Positions 1-7,358 of a stretch of 9,794 bases of DNA are shown here, in pieces; position 1 is the stretch's first letter, and each line of letters starts with the position of its first letter. This DNA comes from an uncultured Acidobacteriota bacterium (lineage in GTDB: Bacteria > Acidobacteriota > Terriglobia > Bryobacterales > Bryobacteraceae). Under the pieces are notes generated by a model. The model searched no databases, had not been told where the DNA came from, and saw only the letters and a program-made list of their open reading frames with translations. The stretch covers positions 1 through 9,794 of the forward strand of contig CALFYN010000225.1 in NCBI GenBank assembly GCA_937952345.1, read 5' to 3'. The translations under genes were made by a program, and so were the position numbers.

Positions 1-76
1 GCGTCTGCGCGCCCCAGTAGCGGTCGTGGTCGACGGCGATCCCGCCGAAGCTGTCGGTCTCGATGCGTTGGGCCAT
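1..76 (-). CDS. fumC: Class II fumarate hydratase, N-terminal 25 residues (partial, runs off the left edge)
   Basis: Read on the minus strand, the ATG at 76-74 opens MAQRIETDSFGGIAV followed by DHDRYWGAQT, where the gene leaves the window. The pattern IETDSxGxIxVxxDRYWGAQT is the highly conserved start of class II (iron-independent, cytosolic) fumarases, which interconvert fumarate and malate in the TCA cycle. A strong ribosome binding site, AGGAGG, sits seven to eight bases upstream of the ATG (around 84-90, plus-strand cctcct), which fixes the start. Only about 5% of a usual 460-residue fumarase is visible, so integrity downstream cannot be judged. The gene reads away from the Rhs island and forms its left chromosomal flank. 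A related class II family member (aspartase) could start similarly, but the wording fits fumarase better. Confidence 0.88.
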   Translation of the reverse strand, partial: MAQRIETDSFGGIAVDHDRYWGAQT

Positions 77-140
77 GGCGGCTTCCTCCTCTGCGGGCAT
101 CCTGCGCCCGCGCCCGCGGGGCTTCAAGCCGCTCGCGGGG

Positions 141-194
141 TCAGCCCCCTCGCTTCGCGAGCCAGATCTAGGAGAGCACCACGGCGCCGCCCAC
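141..194 (-). pseudogene. Relic of the EamA/DMT permease gene 3' end (left copy of the flanking direct repeat)
   Basis: This 54-bp stretch matches 9707-9760 at 49 of 54 positions, with mismatches at 146, 150, 169, 170 and 183. On the minus strand it reads VGGAVVLS, stop, IWLAKRGG, stop, whereas the right-hand copy reads VGGAVVLSGIWLAKRGS, stop. The differences at 169-170 turn a glycine codon into TAG, so this copy is dead. It lies just downstream of nothing coding on its own strand and just upstream of fumC. I interpret it as the remnant of the permease gene end that originally adjoined fumC before the Rhs island arrived. Too short to be a gene in its own right. Confidence 0.75.
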
Positions 195-399
195 CCCGGT
201 CATCGGGACGCGTGACATCCGTGGCTAATTGATGTAAGAAGTAAATACCGTAAAGATCACGGATGTTTATGCTGAAACCCTTGCCCCAGGGGACGCGTCG
301 CCTCATCCCGGCGGTGCGTTGTGGGGGAAGCCCCAGTCCGTGATGTGGGATGTCCCATCGGCCAGTCTTCAAATCGAAAACTTGCGAGAGAGGCGAGTC
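195..399 (+). promoter_or_regulatory. Leader region of the shell gene with AT-rich patch and inverted repeat (putative promoter)
   Basis: No convincing gene lies between the permease relic and the shell start. An unusually AT-rich patch at about 226-258 contains TTGATG (229-234) and, about 17 bases on, TAAAGAT (251-257), a weak match to sigma-70 -35/-10 boxes. The patch is bracketed by a perfect 9-bp inverted repeat, ACATCCGTG (215-223) and CACGGATGT (258-266), which could be an operator or a hairpin. GGGACGCGT occurs twice (205-213 and 291-299). The shell ribosome binding site, GAGAGAGG (about 386-393), ends the region. The promoter call is inference from composition and position only. Confidence 0.3.
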
Positions 400-3300
400 A
401 TGAGAAGGTTGCTCTGGAGTGTCGGAGAAGCAATGGCGTTGGTGCTCGGCAATCTTGCAGCGACCGACTCGTATGCTCAGCAAGGGGCGATTTACGAAGA
501 ACCTGGTCTCTACAAGAATCGAAGCTACGTGGCCTATCACCCGAACGAGACAATCGATCCTTTCACCGGGCGACTTCAACTCCACCACGTCGATGTTTTC
601 ATACCGGGAAACGGCGGTCTGGACCTGAAGATTCAGCGTTCCTACAACAATCTTCAGGTGGTCCAGGGACCGCCTCCGGTGTCGGGAATCGTGGGTCTCG
701 GGTGGGATCTGCACTTCGGACGCCTGCGCTACGGGTCCAACGGTTCGTGCTCGCCTGCTTACTGGGGTGGTGCCGTGGGACAGAATCCCGTCCTCACCTT
801 GCCGGACGGGAGTTCGCACGTGGTCTACGCAACGGTGTCCCCGTATCCCGGGGCCATGACCAAGGGATGGTGGAAGGCGGAGTGCGCCCCTTCCCCGGCC
901 ATCGGAATGTGGGTGACATCGCCCGACGGAATCCGCTACGAGATGACGCAGGCGGACGGTTCAGGTGGATTCGCGACAAGGAGAATCTCGGACCGCAACG
1001 GGAACACCATCGACTTCACCTTCACGACACAGTTCGACGGCGAGGCCGTGGTCACGGGAATCTCCACGAGCGATGGCCGGTCCGTTACGCTGAACTACGG
1101 CTCCAGCGGAGTGGGGGGGAGGAGCCGGCTGAACTCGATAACCGCGCAAGGGCGAACATACACGTTTTCGTATCAACCGCTTGGTGGGAGCTTCGGCAAT
1201 GCCTACTTCCAGCTTTCCAGCGTTAGCGGCCCCGAGGGGCTGCGATGGAGCTACGCCTACTTTGGCTCGAGGAGCAACGTTGGCGGGAGCTACTCGCTCC
1301 AGACGGCGACTCTTCCCTACGGCGGGACGCTGACCTACGACTACGCCTGGAAGACCTTTACGCCAACACTGGGCGCCTTGCCGGTTACCGTGGTCTCGCG
1401 AAAGACAACCTCGGACGGCGGATCGTGGACTTTCAACTACACCCCCAGCCAGTCGCAGGGAACCCTCGACACGACCACCATGGCCGGCCCGGAGGGCACA
1501 ACGACGTGGAAGCACTTCGGATACAACACCATCACGAACGGAGAGGTCTGGAAGCTGGGACTTCTCGCGGAGAAGACGGTTGGGGCGTCGTCGATCCACC
1601 GCGAAGTTTATGCATGGGACAAGAAACAAGTCTCTCCGCAGACCGATTTTCGTGCCCCTCCCTACGCGGGAAAGAGCGACGTCGGGGCTTTCGTGCCGCT
1701 GCTTGTTTCAAGACAGATCGTCCGCGACGGGACCGCCTACACGACCAATTACCCGATCGGGAGCCAGGATGCCTATGGAAACCCGACCAGCATCAGCGAG
1801 ACAGGCCAGGCTTCCCGGTCCACAGCGCAAACGTTCTACATCAACACGTCGAAGTGGATCGTCAAGCAACTTGCGAACCAGACGATTTCAGGTGTCGGCA
1901 CGATTACGCGTTCCTTCGATGCGAATGGCAACCCCTACATCGAGACAAGATTCGGTGTCGGAACCACCTTTGGAGTCGATGGCGACGGCAATATCACGTC
2001 CATCAGGGATGCCAGGGGAATGACACGGAACTTTCTCTCCTATAGCCGTGGTGTGCCACGCTCCGAGACGCACCCCGAGGGCGTGAACATCAGTCGAATC
2101 GTAGATGGGGTGGGCAATGTCACCTCGGAGACGGACGGTGAGAACAAGACCACGTTGTATGGCTATGATCTCTTGAGCCGGATTACCTCCGTGAATCCGC
2201 CTGCCAACAACACGTCGACGATCACCTGGAGCTTTGCTTCCCGCACGAAAACAGTGGCTCGTGGGCCACTAGTAGAAACGACAACGTTCGACAGCTTCGG
2301 GCGACCGATACGCATCAACCGGGGCAGCGTTGTTCGAACCATCGAATATGACCCGCTTGGCCGGAAGACTTTCGAGTCCTACCCGGGATCGTCGTTCGGC
2401 ACGAGCTATCAGTTTGACATCTTGGGGCGTGTCACACGAATTGGTCACGGCGACGGGTCTGCGCGCACGACGACCCGACTCGCGAACAACCAGGAGCGCG
2501 AGGTCGACGAGCGGAATCTGACGACGACGCGCACGTTTCGCTCCTACGGCGATCCGGACGCCCGGGAGCTGACGTCCATCGACACACCTCAAGCAGGCGC
2601 GGATGTGACGATCGGCAGGAACGGACACGGGGACATCACGTCGCTTTCCCAGAATGGCATCACGAGAACGTATTCGTACAACTCCAGCTTCTTCCTGGTC
2701 GGCGTGACCGAGCCGGAAGTGGGCACCACCACGCTTGGCAGGGATGCGGTGGGCAATATGACGTCAAGGCGGGTGGGATCGTCCGGAACGACGACGTACA
2801 CGATCGATGGACTGAATCGAGTGGAGAGCATCGACTACCCCGGAGCAACGCCATCGGTCACGAAAACCTACGACAGGCGCAGTAGAGTGAAGCGTGTTGC
2901 GAGTGCCGCAACCGCCGCAATACCAGCGATTGCAAGGGACCTGGACTACGACGCCAACGGCAACCTCCTTGTTGACCAAATTACCGTTGGTGGGAGCTCA
3001 CGGCAGCTTGGGTTCGCATACGACGGGAACGATAACCTTTCCGCGATCACGTATCCCTCGGGAATGACGGTGTCCTATGTTCCCGATGTGCTCGGGCGAC
3101 CCACGAAGGCGTTACCCCACGTCACGGCCGCGGCGCACTACGATTCAGGAAACCTGTCGTCCATGACGATGGCGAATAATGTGTCCACGACTTTCACCGA
3201 AAGCCCCAATCGGCAGTGGCCCACTGGTATTTCCGTTCCGTGGGGCGGAATCATGGGCATGTCGTATGTGTACGACCCACAAGGAAACCCTACCTCCATT

Positions 3301-5847
3301 ACCGACAGCAGGAACTCCGCCAATTCACGAACACTGGCCTACGACTCCATCGGGCGGCTCACATCAGCCTCGGGGCCGTGGACGAGCGGCACGATCAACT
3401 ACAACGGGAGTGGGGACCTCACGTCGCAATTCTTCAGTGGGGTCAATATCGGTTACGGCTATGTGTCTTCACGCCTATCCACGGTGACCGTGGGAGCGCA
3501 ACCCACGCGAAGCCTTACCTACGACGCCTATGGCAATGTTACGGGGAACGGTCTGCATTCATTTCGCTACAACGAGGCGCAGGCCCTCGATTGCATCGAT
3601 TGCGCATTGCCGGGGAAGATCGAATATGCCTACGATGGTGAAGGCCATATGGTTCGCGCGCTTGAGGGCGGAGTCGAGACGTTCTACATGTACGGTATCG
3701 ATGGTCGCCTATATGGCGAGTATGTTCCCGGGCAGGCGAATCTCAAGCGGGAGCACGTGTACCTGGGTGGCAAGCGCGTAGCGACCCGGAAAACGGTCAC
3801 CGAAGTTGCCTCAGCCACGACGCTTTCGGTCGCCACCAGTCCGTCCGTGTTCGGGCAACCGTTGACGCTTACCGCAATCGTTTCCGGCCTGTCGCCAACG
3901 GGCAATATCGCCTTCAAGAATGGCGGGACGCCCATAGCAGGTTGCGAGTCACGGCCCTTGAGCTCCGGTTCGGCGGAATGCGTTGCCGACGGACTTCCTG
4001 TCGGGACTCATTCGTTGTCTGCCGCCTACGGAGGAGACGAATTCAATCTGGCGTCGACAAGCGCGCCCGCATCGGCCGTGGTGAACAAGGCGGCCTCCAG
4101 CACGTCGATCGTGACAGTGACGCCCAACCCGGCCACTGTCGGCCAGAGCGTGACGGTGACCACGGGAATCGCGGCCGTGGCGCCCGGAGCGGGCGCACCG
4201 AGCGGTACGGTAACCGTTTCCTCCGGCGGTGGCCCCAGCTGCCAAGCGACGCTGCCCGCAACTTCGTGCGTCCTGGTATTTCCGACCTCGGGAACGAAGT
4301 CGATCACGGCCAGCTATGCCGGCGACACGAGGTTCCTTGCCAGCGCGACGGCGACTGGATCCGATGTGGTGATCAACGAGGGGCTCCCCACGACCACGAC
4401 CCTCTCGATCTCCACCAGTCCAACGGTATTCGGGCAGGCGCTGACTCTTACAGCCAGCGTGGCCGGGAGTTCTCCGGCCGGCAGCGTTGCCTTCAAGGAC
4501 GGCGCGTCGCTCATCGCAGGCTGCGAGGCGCGGCCGCTGAACTCGGGTTCGGCGACGTGCATTACCGCGGCTCTCGGGGTAGGCACGCATTCCCTGGTCG
4601 CAGCCTATTTGGGTGGGGGGCAGAACCTGCCTTCCGAGAGTGCGCCGGGAACGGCCGAGGTGAATAAGGCTTCGAGTGCAACGACGATTACGGGCACTGT
4701 TCCCAATCCGGCCTCGGTGGGCCAGGGGATGTCGGTGACGGTTTCCGTGGGCGCTCTGGCGCCTGGGTTCGGATCGCCTGGCGGGACGGTTACGGTGTCC
4801 GCGGCCGATGGACCGAGCTGCCAGGTGCTGCTGCCGGCTACTTCATGCACGCTAGTCTTTCCCACGCCGGGCCCGAAGTCGGTCACGGCCAGCTACGCGG
4901 GGGATGCCCAGTTCCTGCCGAGCGCCTCGGAAGCGACGTCGGGACGGGTGATGACAAGCGGCGTGTTCCGGGACTTCAATGGCGATGGACGATCCGATAT
5001 TCTCTGGCGCCGAAACGACGGTTTCATGTACCAGTGGTTCATGAACGGGGCGGCGATCCTTGCCACGGGAAGCCCGGGGATGCCGTCGTCGGAGTGGGTG
5101 GTGGAGGCGATGGGCGATATCTCGGGAGACGGAAAGGCCGACATCGTATGGCGCAATACGGTGACGGGGGAACTCTCGATCTGGGCGCTGAGTGGGGCGA
5201 CGGTGACCGATTCGCAGGACTACGGCGTTGTCGATCCTGCGTGGAAGGTCGAGGAGGTGGCCGACATGGACGGCGATGGCTACGGCGATCTGCTGCTTCG
5301 CCACGCGACGGCGGGCACCACCGTGGTGTGGACGATGGCCGGAATTCACGCGCCCACCGGATTCGGCCTGGGAGACGTCGATCCGGAATGGAGCCTCGCG
5401 GCCGCGGGAGATCTGAATGGCGACGGAAGCTCCGACATCCTGTGGCGTCACTCGAGCGGGTGGATGGCCGTCTGGTTCAGCACGGGCTTTCCGGGATTCG
5501 TGGGAGCCGACTTCGGTCTTCTCGATCCGCCATGGAAGGTGGCGGGGCTGGGCGACTACAACCTCGACGGGGCGATGGACATCGTCCTGCGCCACGAGGT
5601 TTCCGGGGACGTGTTCCTGTTCCTGACGGGTCCGGGCGGCACGTGGGAAGGATCCGCCGTCGGGGCGCGATCGCTCGACTGGTCGATCATGGGAGTGGGA
5701 GACTACGACGGTGACGGGCGCTCGGACCTGCTGTGGCGGCAGGCCTCCACCGGGACGGTGTCGCTGTGGCGCTTCATCTCGCCCTCGACGTTCGAGACGC
5801 AGGACATCGGCCCGGTGGGCGCCGAGTGGACGCTGGTGAACCCGTGA
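400..5847 (+). CDS. Giant exported YD-repeat (Rhs) shell protein with Ig-like and FG-GAP C-terminal domains
   Basis: I place the start at ATG 400 (1815 aa): GAGAGAGG lies just upstream and the product then begins with a signal peptide, MRRLLWSVGEAMALVLGNLA, with likely cleavage after SYA near residue 26. The reading frame is open back to a TTG at 319, but that would bury the signal. Residues about 53-85 (DPFTGRLQL...PGNGG...RSYNN) match the usual start of an Rhs shell. YD repeats follow to about 1120, e.g. YDLLSRITS, FDSFGRPIR, YDPLGRKTF, YDSIGRLTS, YDAYGNVTG, YDGEGHMVR, ending at YLGGKRVATRK (1121-1131). Where RHS-core sequence should continue there are instead four Ig-like domains (about 1134-1520) and an FG-GAP/VCBS propeller with six Ca-binding motifs starting at D1525, D1573, D1622, D1671, D1719 and D1768 (DFNGDGRSD type). 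YD shells encapsulate toxins; the Ig and FG-GAP parts suggest surface display or adhesion. The protein has no toxin tip of its own; the tips are the two genes downstream. No frameshift is visible. Confidence 0.92.
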   Translation: MRRLLWSVGEAMALVLGNLAATDSYAQQGAIYEEPGLYKNRSYVAYHPNETIDPFTGRLQLHHVDVFIPGNGGLDLKIQRSYNNLQVVQGPPPVSGIVGLGWDLHFGRLRYGSNGSCSPAYWGGAVGQNPVLTLPDGSSHVVYATVSPYPGAMTKGWWKAECAPSPAIGMWVTSPDGIRYEMTQADGSGGFATRRISDRNGNTIDFTFTTQFDGEAVVTGISTSDGRSVTLNYGSSGVGGRSRLNSITAQGRTYTFSYQPLGGSFGNAYFQLSSVSGPEGLRWSYAYFGSRSNVGGSYSLQTATLPYGGTLTYDYAWKTFTPTLGALPVTVVSRKTTSDGGSWTFNYTPSQSQGTLDTTTMAGPEGTTTWKHFGYNTITNGEVWKLGLLAEKTVGASSIHREVYAWDKKQVSPQTDFRAPPYAGKSDVGAFVPLLVSRQIVRDGTAYTTNYPIGSQDAYGNPTSISETGQASRSTAQTFYINTSKWIVKQLANQTISGVGTITRSFDANGNPYIETRFGVGTTFGVDGDGNITSIRDARGMTRNFLSYSRGVPRSETHPEGVNISRIVDGVGNVTSETDGENKTTLYGYDLLSRITSVNPPANNTSTITWSFASRTKTVARGPLVETTTFDSFGRPIRINRGSVVRTIEYDPLGRKTFESYPGSSFGTSYQFDILGRVTRIGHGDGSARTTTRLANNQEREVDERNLTTTRTFRSYGDPDARELTSIDTPQAGADVTIGRNGHGDITSLSQNGITRTYSYNSSFFLVGVTEPEVGTTTLGRDAVGNMTSRRVGSSGTTTYTIDGLNRVESIDYPGATPSVTKTYDRRSRVKRVASAATAAIPAIARDLDYDANGNLLVDQITVGGSSRQLGFAYDGNDNLSAITYPSGMTVSYVPDVLGRPTKALPHVTAAAHYDSGNLSSMTMANNVSTTFTESPNRQWPTGISVPWGGIMGMSYVYDPQGNPTSITDSRNSANSRTLAYDSIGRLTSASGPWTSGTINYNGSGDLTSQFFSGVNIGYGYVSSRLSTVTVGAQPTRSLTYDAYGNVTGNGLHSFRYNEAQALDCIDCALPGKIEYAYDGEGHMVRALEGGVETFYMYGIDGRLYGEYVPGQANLKREHVYLGGKRVATRKTVTEVASATTLSVATSPSVFGQPLTLTAIVSGLSPTGNIAFKNGGTPIAGCESRPLSSGSAECVADGLPVGTHSLSAAYGGDEFNLASTSAPASAVVNKAASSTSIVTVTPNPATVGQSVTVTTGIAAVAPGAGAPSGTVTVSSGGGPSCQATLPATSCVLVFPTSGTKSITASYAGDTRFLASATATGSDVVINEGLPTTTTLSISTSPTVFGQALTLTASVAGSSPAGSVAFKDGASLIAGCEARPLNSGSATCITAALGVGTHSLVAAYLGGGQNLPSESAPGTAEVNKASSATTITGTVPNPASVGQGMSVTVSVGALAPGFGSPGGTVTVSAADGPSCQVLLPATSCTLVFPTPGPKSVTASYAGDAQFLPSASEATSGRVMTSGVFRDFNGDGRSDILWRRNDGFMYQWFMNGAAILATGSPGMPSSEWVVEAMGDISGDGKADIVWRNTVTGELSIWALSGATVTDSQDYGVVDPAWKVEEVADMDGDGYGDLLLRHATAGTTVVWTMAGIHAPTGFGLGDVDPEWSLAAAGDLNGDGSSDILWRHSSGWMAVWFSTGFPGFVGADFGLLDPPWKVAGLGDYNLDGAMDIVLRHEVSGDVFLFLTGPGGTWEGSAVGARSLDWSIMGVGDYDGDGRSDLLWRQASTGTVSLWRFISPSTFETQDIGPVGAEWTLVNP
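3802..4959 (+). repeat. Tandem two-domain Ig-like repeat inside the shell gene (579-bp period, A-B-A-B)
   Basis: The four Ig-like domains alternate between two types. Type A (about 3802-4095 and 4384-4674) carries SPSVFGQPLTLTA or SPTVFGQALTLTA. Type B (about 4099-4380 and 4676-4959) carries PNPATVGQSVTVT or PNPASVGQGMSVT, a cysteine pair around PSCQ and TSC, and the ending ITASYAGD or VTASYAGD. Corresponding landmarks are exactly 579 bp (193 codons) apart: TTCGGGCA at 3850 and 4429 in type A, GGCCAG at 4141 and 4720 in type B. This shows duplication of an A+B pair in frame. The two units have diverged clearly, so the event is not recent. Type B pieces also recur outside the gene at 8644-8930. 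Confidence 0.85.
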
Positions 5848-6269
5848 GCGGGAGACGGAAGATGACGACGATGCGGGCGGTGCGGGCATTGCTGGCCGGG
5901 GTGGGGATAGCGCTTGTTGCCGCGCCCGCATCGGCCACCACGACCGACATCTACTACCACAACGACCTGGCGGGCACGCCGCTCGCGGCGACGGACGCGA
6001 ACGGCAACCTCCTGTGGCGGCAGGGCTACAAGCCCTACGGGGAGCGGCTCGACCCGAAGGCGCCGGCGGAACAGCAGCCGTGGTTCACGGGCAAGGCGCA
6101 CGTGGCGGCGGCGGGGCTTTCCTACTTTGGGGCGCGGTGGTACGACCCGCAGCTCGGGCGCTTCATGGGGGTCGATCCGAGGGGCTTCGACGAGGCGAAC
6201 GTCCACTCCTTCAACCGGTATGCCTACGCGAACAATAACCCTTACCGGTTCGTGGATCCGGATGGGCGG
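5767..6269 (+). repeat. 503-bp direct repeat, left copy (end of the shell gene plus RHS-core part of tip gene 1)
   Basis: This block equals 7278-7780 at an offset of 1511 bp with only two differences that I can find: t5777 versus c7288, and t6236 versus c7747. It covers the last 81 bp of the shell gene (TGG codon to TGA), the 14-bp intergenic gap with its ribosome binding site, and codons 1-136 of the tip gene. It stops exactly after the CGG codon that completes DPDGR; beyond it the two toxins are unrelated. Confidence 0.97.
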
Positions 6270-6749
6270 CAAGCAACCTCGGTGCTGTCACCGCTCCTTC
6301 CTCCTCCGGTTCGAGTTGGGCTAGGAGCGTACGTCGGCGCGACGGCATTAGGGGCAGGCAGTCTCGGAAGCTGGATAGCACTGAAGGCATTGGATCGAAT
6401 TTATAGCGAGGCTGAGCTACAACAACAAAATGCCGATGGCCCTCGCCCTAGGGAAATGGGAAAGGACGAAGGGTGCATTTATTGCGTGAAGGGAGAAAAC
6501 ACGACGTCTGGGAAGGACTATATTGGATCTGCAGATGACAAAAGGGTGCGAGAGCGGGATAGCTCCGATGGAAGAGATCGACGTGGTTCAGAAGTTATTG
6601 ACACGTATCCGAGGGGCGACCGAGATGCGCGTCGCAGCAAGGAGCAGAAGGCAATCAACGACAGAGGGGGAGTAAGCGAACTGGATAACAAGCGAAACGA
6701 GATTGCCCCTCACAAGTGGCCGGATTTCGGCATCAAGCCACCTTCGTAG
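5862..6749 (+). CDS. Exported RHS-core tip protein with GIY-YIG-like nuclease toxin domain
   Basis: 295 aa. Start ATG 5862, 14 bp after the shell stop, with GGGAG/GGA eight to twelve bases upstream; ATG 5871 is an alternative. Residues 1-25 form a signal peptide (MTTMRAVRALLAGVG... ending ASA). Residues 29-136 are the C-terminal end of the RHS core (YYHNDLAGTPLAATD, KPYGE, GLSYFGARWYDPQLGRF), with two Asp-Pro motifs, DPRG at 105 and DPDGR at 132-136, matching the autocleavage-type signature that ends Rhs shells. The variable tip follows: a hydrophobic stretch (about 150-176), then CIYCV (205-209), DYIGSA (219-224), arginines 228-232, E261 in SKEQ and N276 in LDNKRNEI. The order GIY-like strand, YIG, Arg, Glu, Asn fits a GIY-YIG nuclease. 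Base composition drops sharply in the tip (about 47% GC at 6481-6540). Toxic DNA cleavage is inferred; no experiment supports it here. The DUF5076-like gene 15 bp downstream is the probable immunity partner. Confidence 0.85.
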   Translation: MTTMRAVRALLAGVGIALVAAPASATTTDIYYHNDLAGTPLAATDANGNLLWRQGYKPYGERLDPKAPAEQQPWFTGKAHVAAAGLSYFGARWYDPQLGRFMGVDPRGFDEANVHSFNRYAYANNNPYRFVDPDGRQATSVLSPLLPPPVRVGLGAYVGATALGAGSLGSWIALKALDRIYSEAELQQQNADGPRPREMGKDEGCIYCVKGENTTSGKDYIGSADDKRVRERDSSDGRDRRGSEVIDTYPRGDRDARRSKEQKAINDRGGVSELDNKRNEIAPHKWPDFGIKPPS

Positions 6750-6764
6750 AAATAAGGTCAATAC

Positions 6765-7082
6765 ATGGATCTAAACGAAAGACCAATTCCCGAGCCTGCC
6801 ATGCGGGACCCCGATGCCGTGGAAATGCTTCGCGTGTGGATTGCCGAACACGGACTTCACTGTTCGCTGAAGATCGGCATGTATAAAGAAACAATGGATG
6901 TGTCAGAGGAAAAGGCCTGGGGAAAGATTCTTGCTGATGTTGCTAGACATATTGCGAATGCATTGCAGACGGGATATGCGGTGGATGCAGAGCGTGCTCT
7001 TGACCAGGTCAGGGACAGCTTTATCGCGGAACTTCAGGACTCAGGGCGGAGCGTGAAAGGTGGGATCGTAAATCGACACTAG
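6765..7082 (+). CDS. DUF5076-like protein, putative immunity protein for tip toxin 1
   Basis: 105 aa, start ATG 6765 with AAGG about eight bases upstream and only 15 bp after the toxin stop, so the two are almost certainly co-transcribed. The core DAVEMLRVWIAEHGLHCSL followed by AWGKILADVARHIANAL resembles the DUF5076 family, whose members are small cytosolic proteins of unknown biochemistry. It has no signal peptide, no membrane segment and is acidic overall near its N-terminus (ERPIPEP, MRDPDAVE). By the universal toxin-then-immunity order of Rhs and CDI loci I infer that it neutralises the GIY-YIG-like tip by binding. DUF5076 proteins also exist away from toxins, so the immunity role rests on position. 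Low GC matches the tip rather than the shell, suggesting that the two travelled together. Confidence 0.8.
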   Translation: MDLNERPIPEPAMRDPDAVEMLRVWIAEHGLHCSLKIGMYKETMDVSEEKAWGKILADVARHIANALQTGYAVDAERALDQVRDSFIAELQDSGRSVKGGIVNRH

Positions 7083-7277
7083 ATGTCGGATGGGGCTTCG
7101 ACAGAATGAATCGATTCTGAGATGGAAGCGAACTCGAGAATGTGGCGAGCAACTGCCTAGACAGGAAGCATGAAAGGGTAGCTTGGGCTCGCCTTCCGAG
7201 GCATTCGCGACGTCAAGTCGGCTCCGGAGAGAATGTGTTGTCGGTTGCCGTGCACCGCGGCTGGGATTGTCTTGCAA
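7083..7277. other. Non-coding spacer between immunity gene 1 and the second cassette
   Basis: About 195 bp with no convincing gene. A small inverted repeat, CAGAAT (7102-7107) and ATTCTG (7114-7119), has a six-base loop but no T-run, so it is not a convincing terminator. A reading frame open from 7142 into the next gene merely runs through the spacer and the repeated tail; the proper start there is 7373. Nothing else is recognisable. Confidence 0.6.
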
Positions 7278-7358
7278 TGGCGCTTCACCTCGCCCTCGAC
7301 GTTCGAGACGCAGGACATCGGCCCGGTGGGCGCCGAGTGGACGCTGGTGAACCCGTGA
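7278..7358 (+). pseudogene. Detached 3' tail of the shell gene (last 26 residues of the FG-GAP domain and stop)
   Basis: In the duplicated block the first 81 bp still read WRFTSPSTFETQDIGPVG followed by AEWTLVNP and TGA, i.e. the last residues of the shell protein with one change (Ile to Thr at the fourth-codon mismatch). No start codon or upstream FG-GAP sequence accompanies it, so it is a fossil carried along with the tip cassette and not a gene. Confidence 0.85.

Noticed and set aside
319..399. TTG at 319 or ATG at 343 as start of the shell protein
   Set aside because: No ribosome binding site suits them, and they would place 18-27 polar residues before a clear signal peptide; ATG 400 has GAGAGAGG just upstream.
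124..819. Minus-strand open frame of 231 codons across the leader and shell start
   Set aside because: Runs through the permease relic, the leader and antisense shell sequence without any domain; an accidental frame.
5733..5861. Shell and first tip being one gene split by a frameshift
   Set aside because: The frame upstream of 5862 is antisense-like out-of-frame FG-GAP sequence, the shell ends normally, a ribosome binding site and signal peptide precede the tip, and the second cassette repeats the same layout.
4852..5931. Long minus-strand open frame (359 codons) opposite the FG-GAP region
   Set aside because: Arginine- and histidine-rich antisense of GC-rich coding sequence, no ribosome binding site or recognisable domain, and the plus strand encodes clear FG-GAP motifs.
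7102..7119. Hairpin CAGAAT/ATTCTG after the first immunity gene as a terminator
   Set aside because: Stem is only six base pairs with low GC and there is no following T-run.
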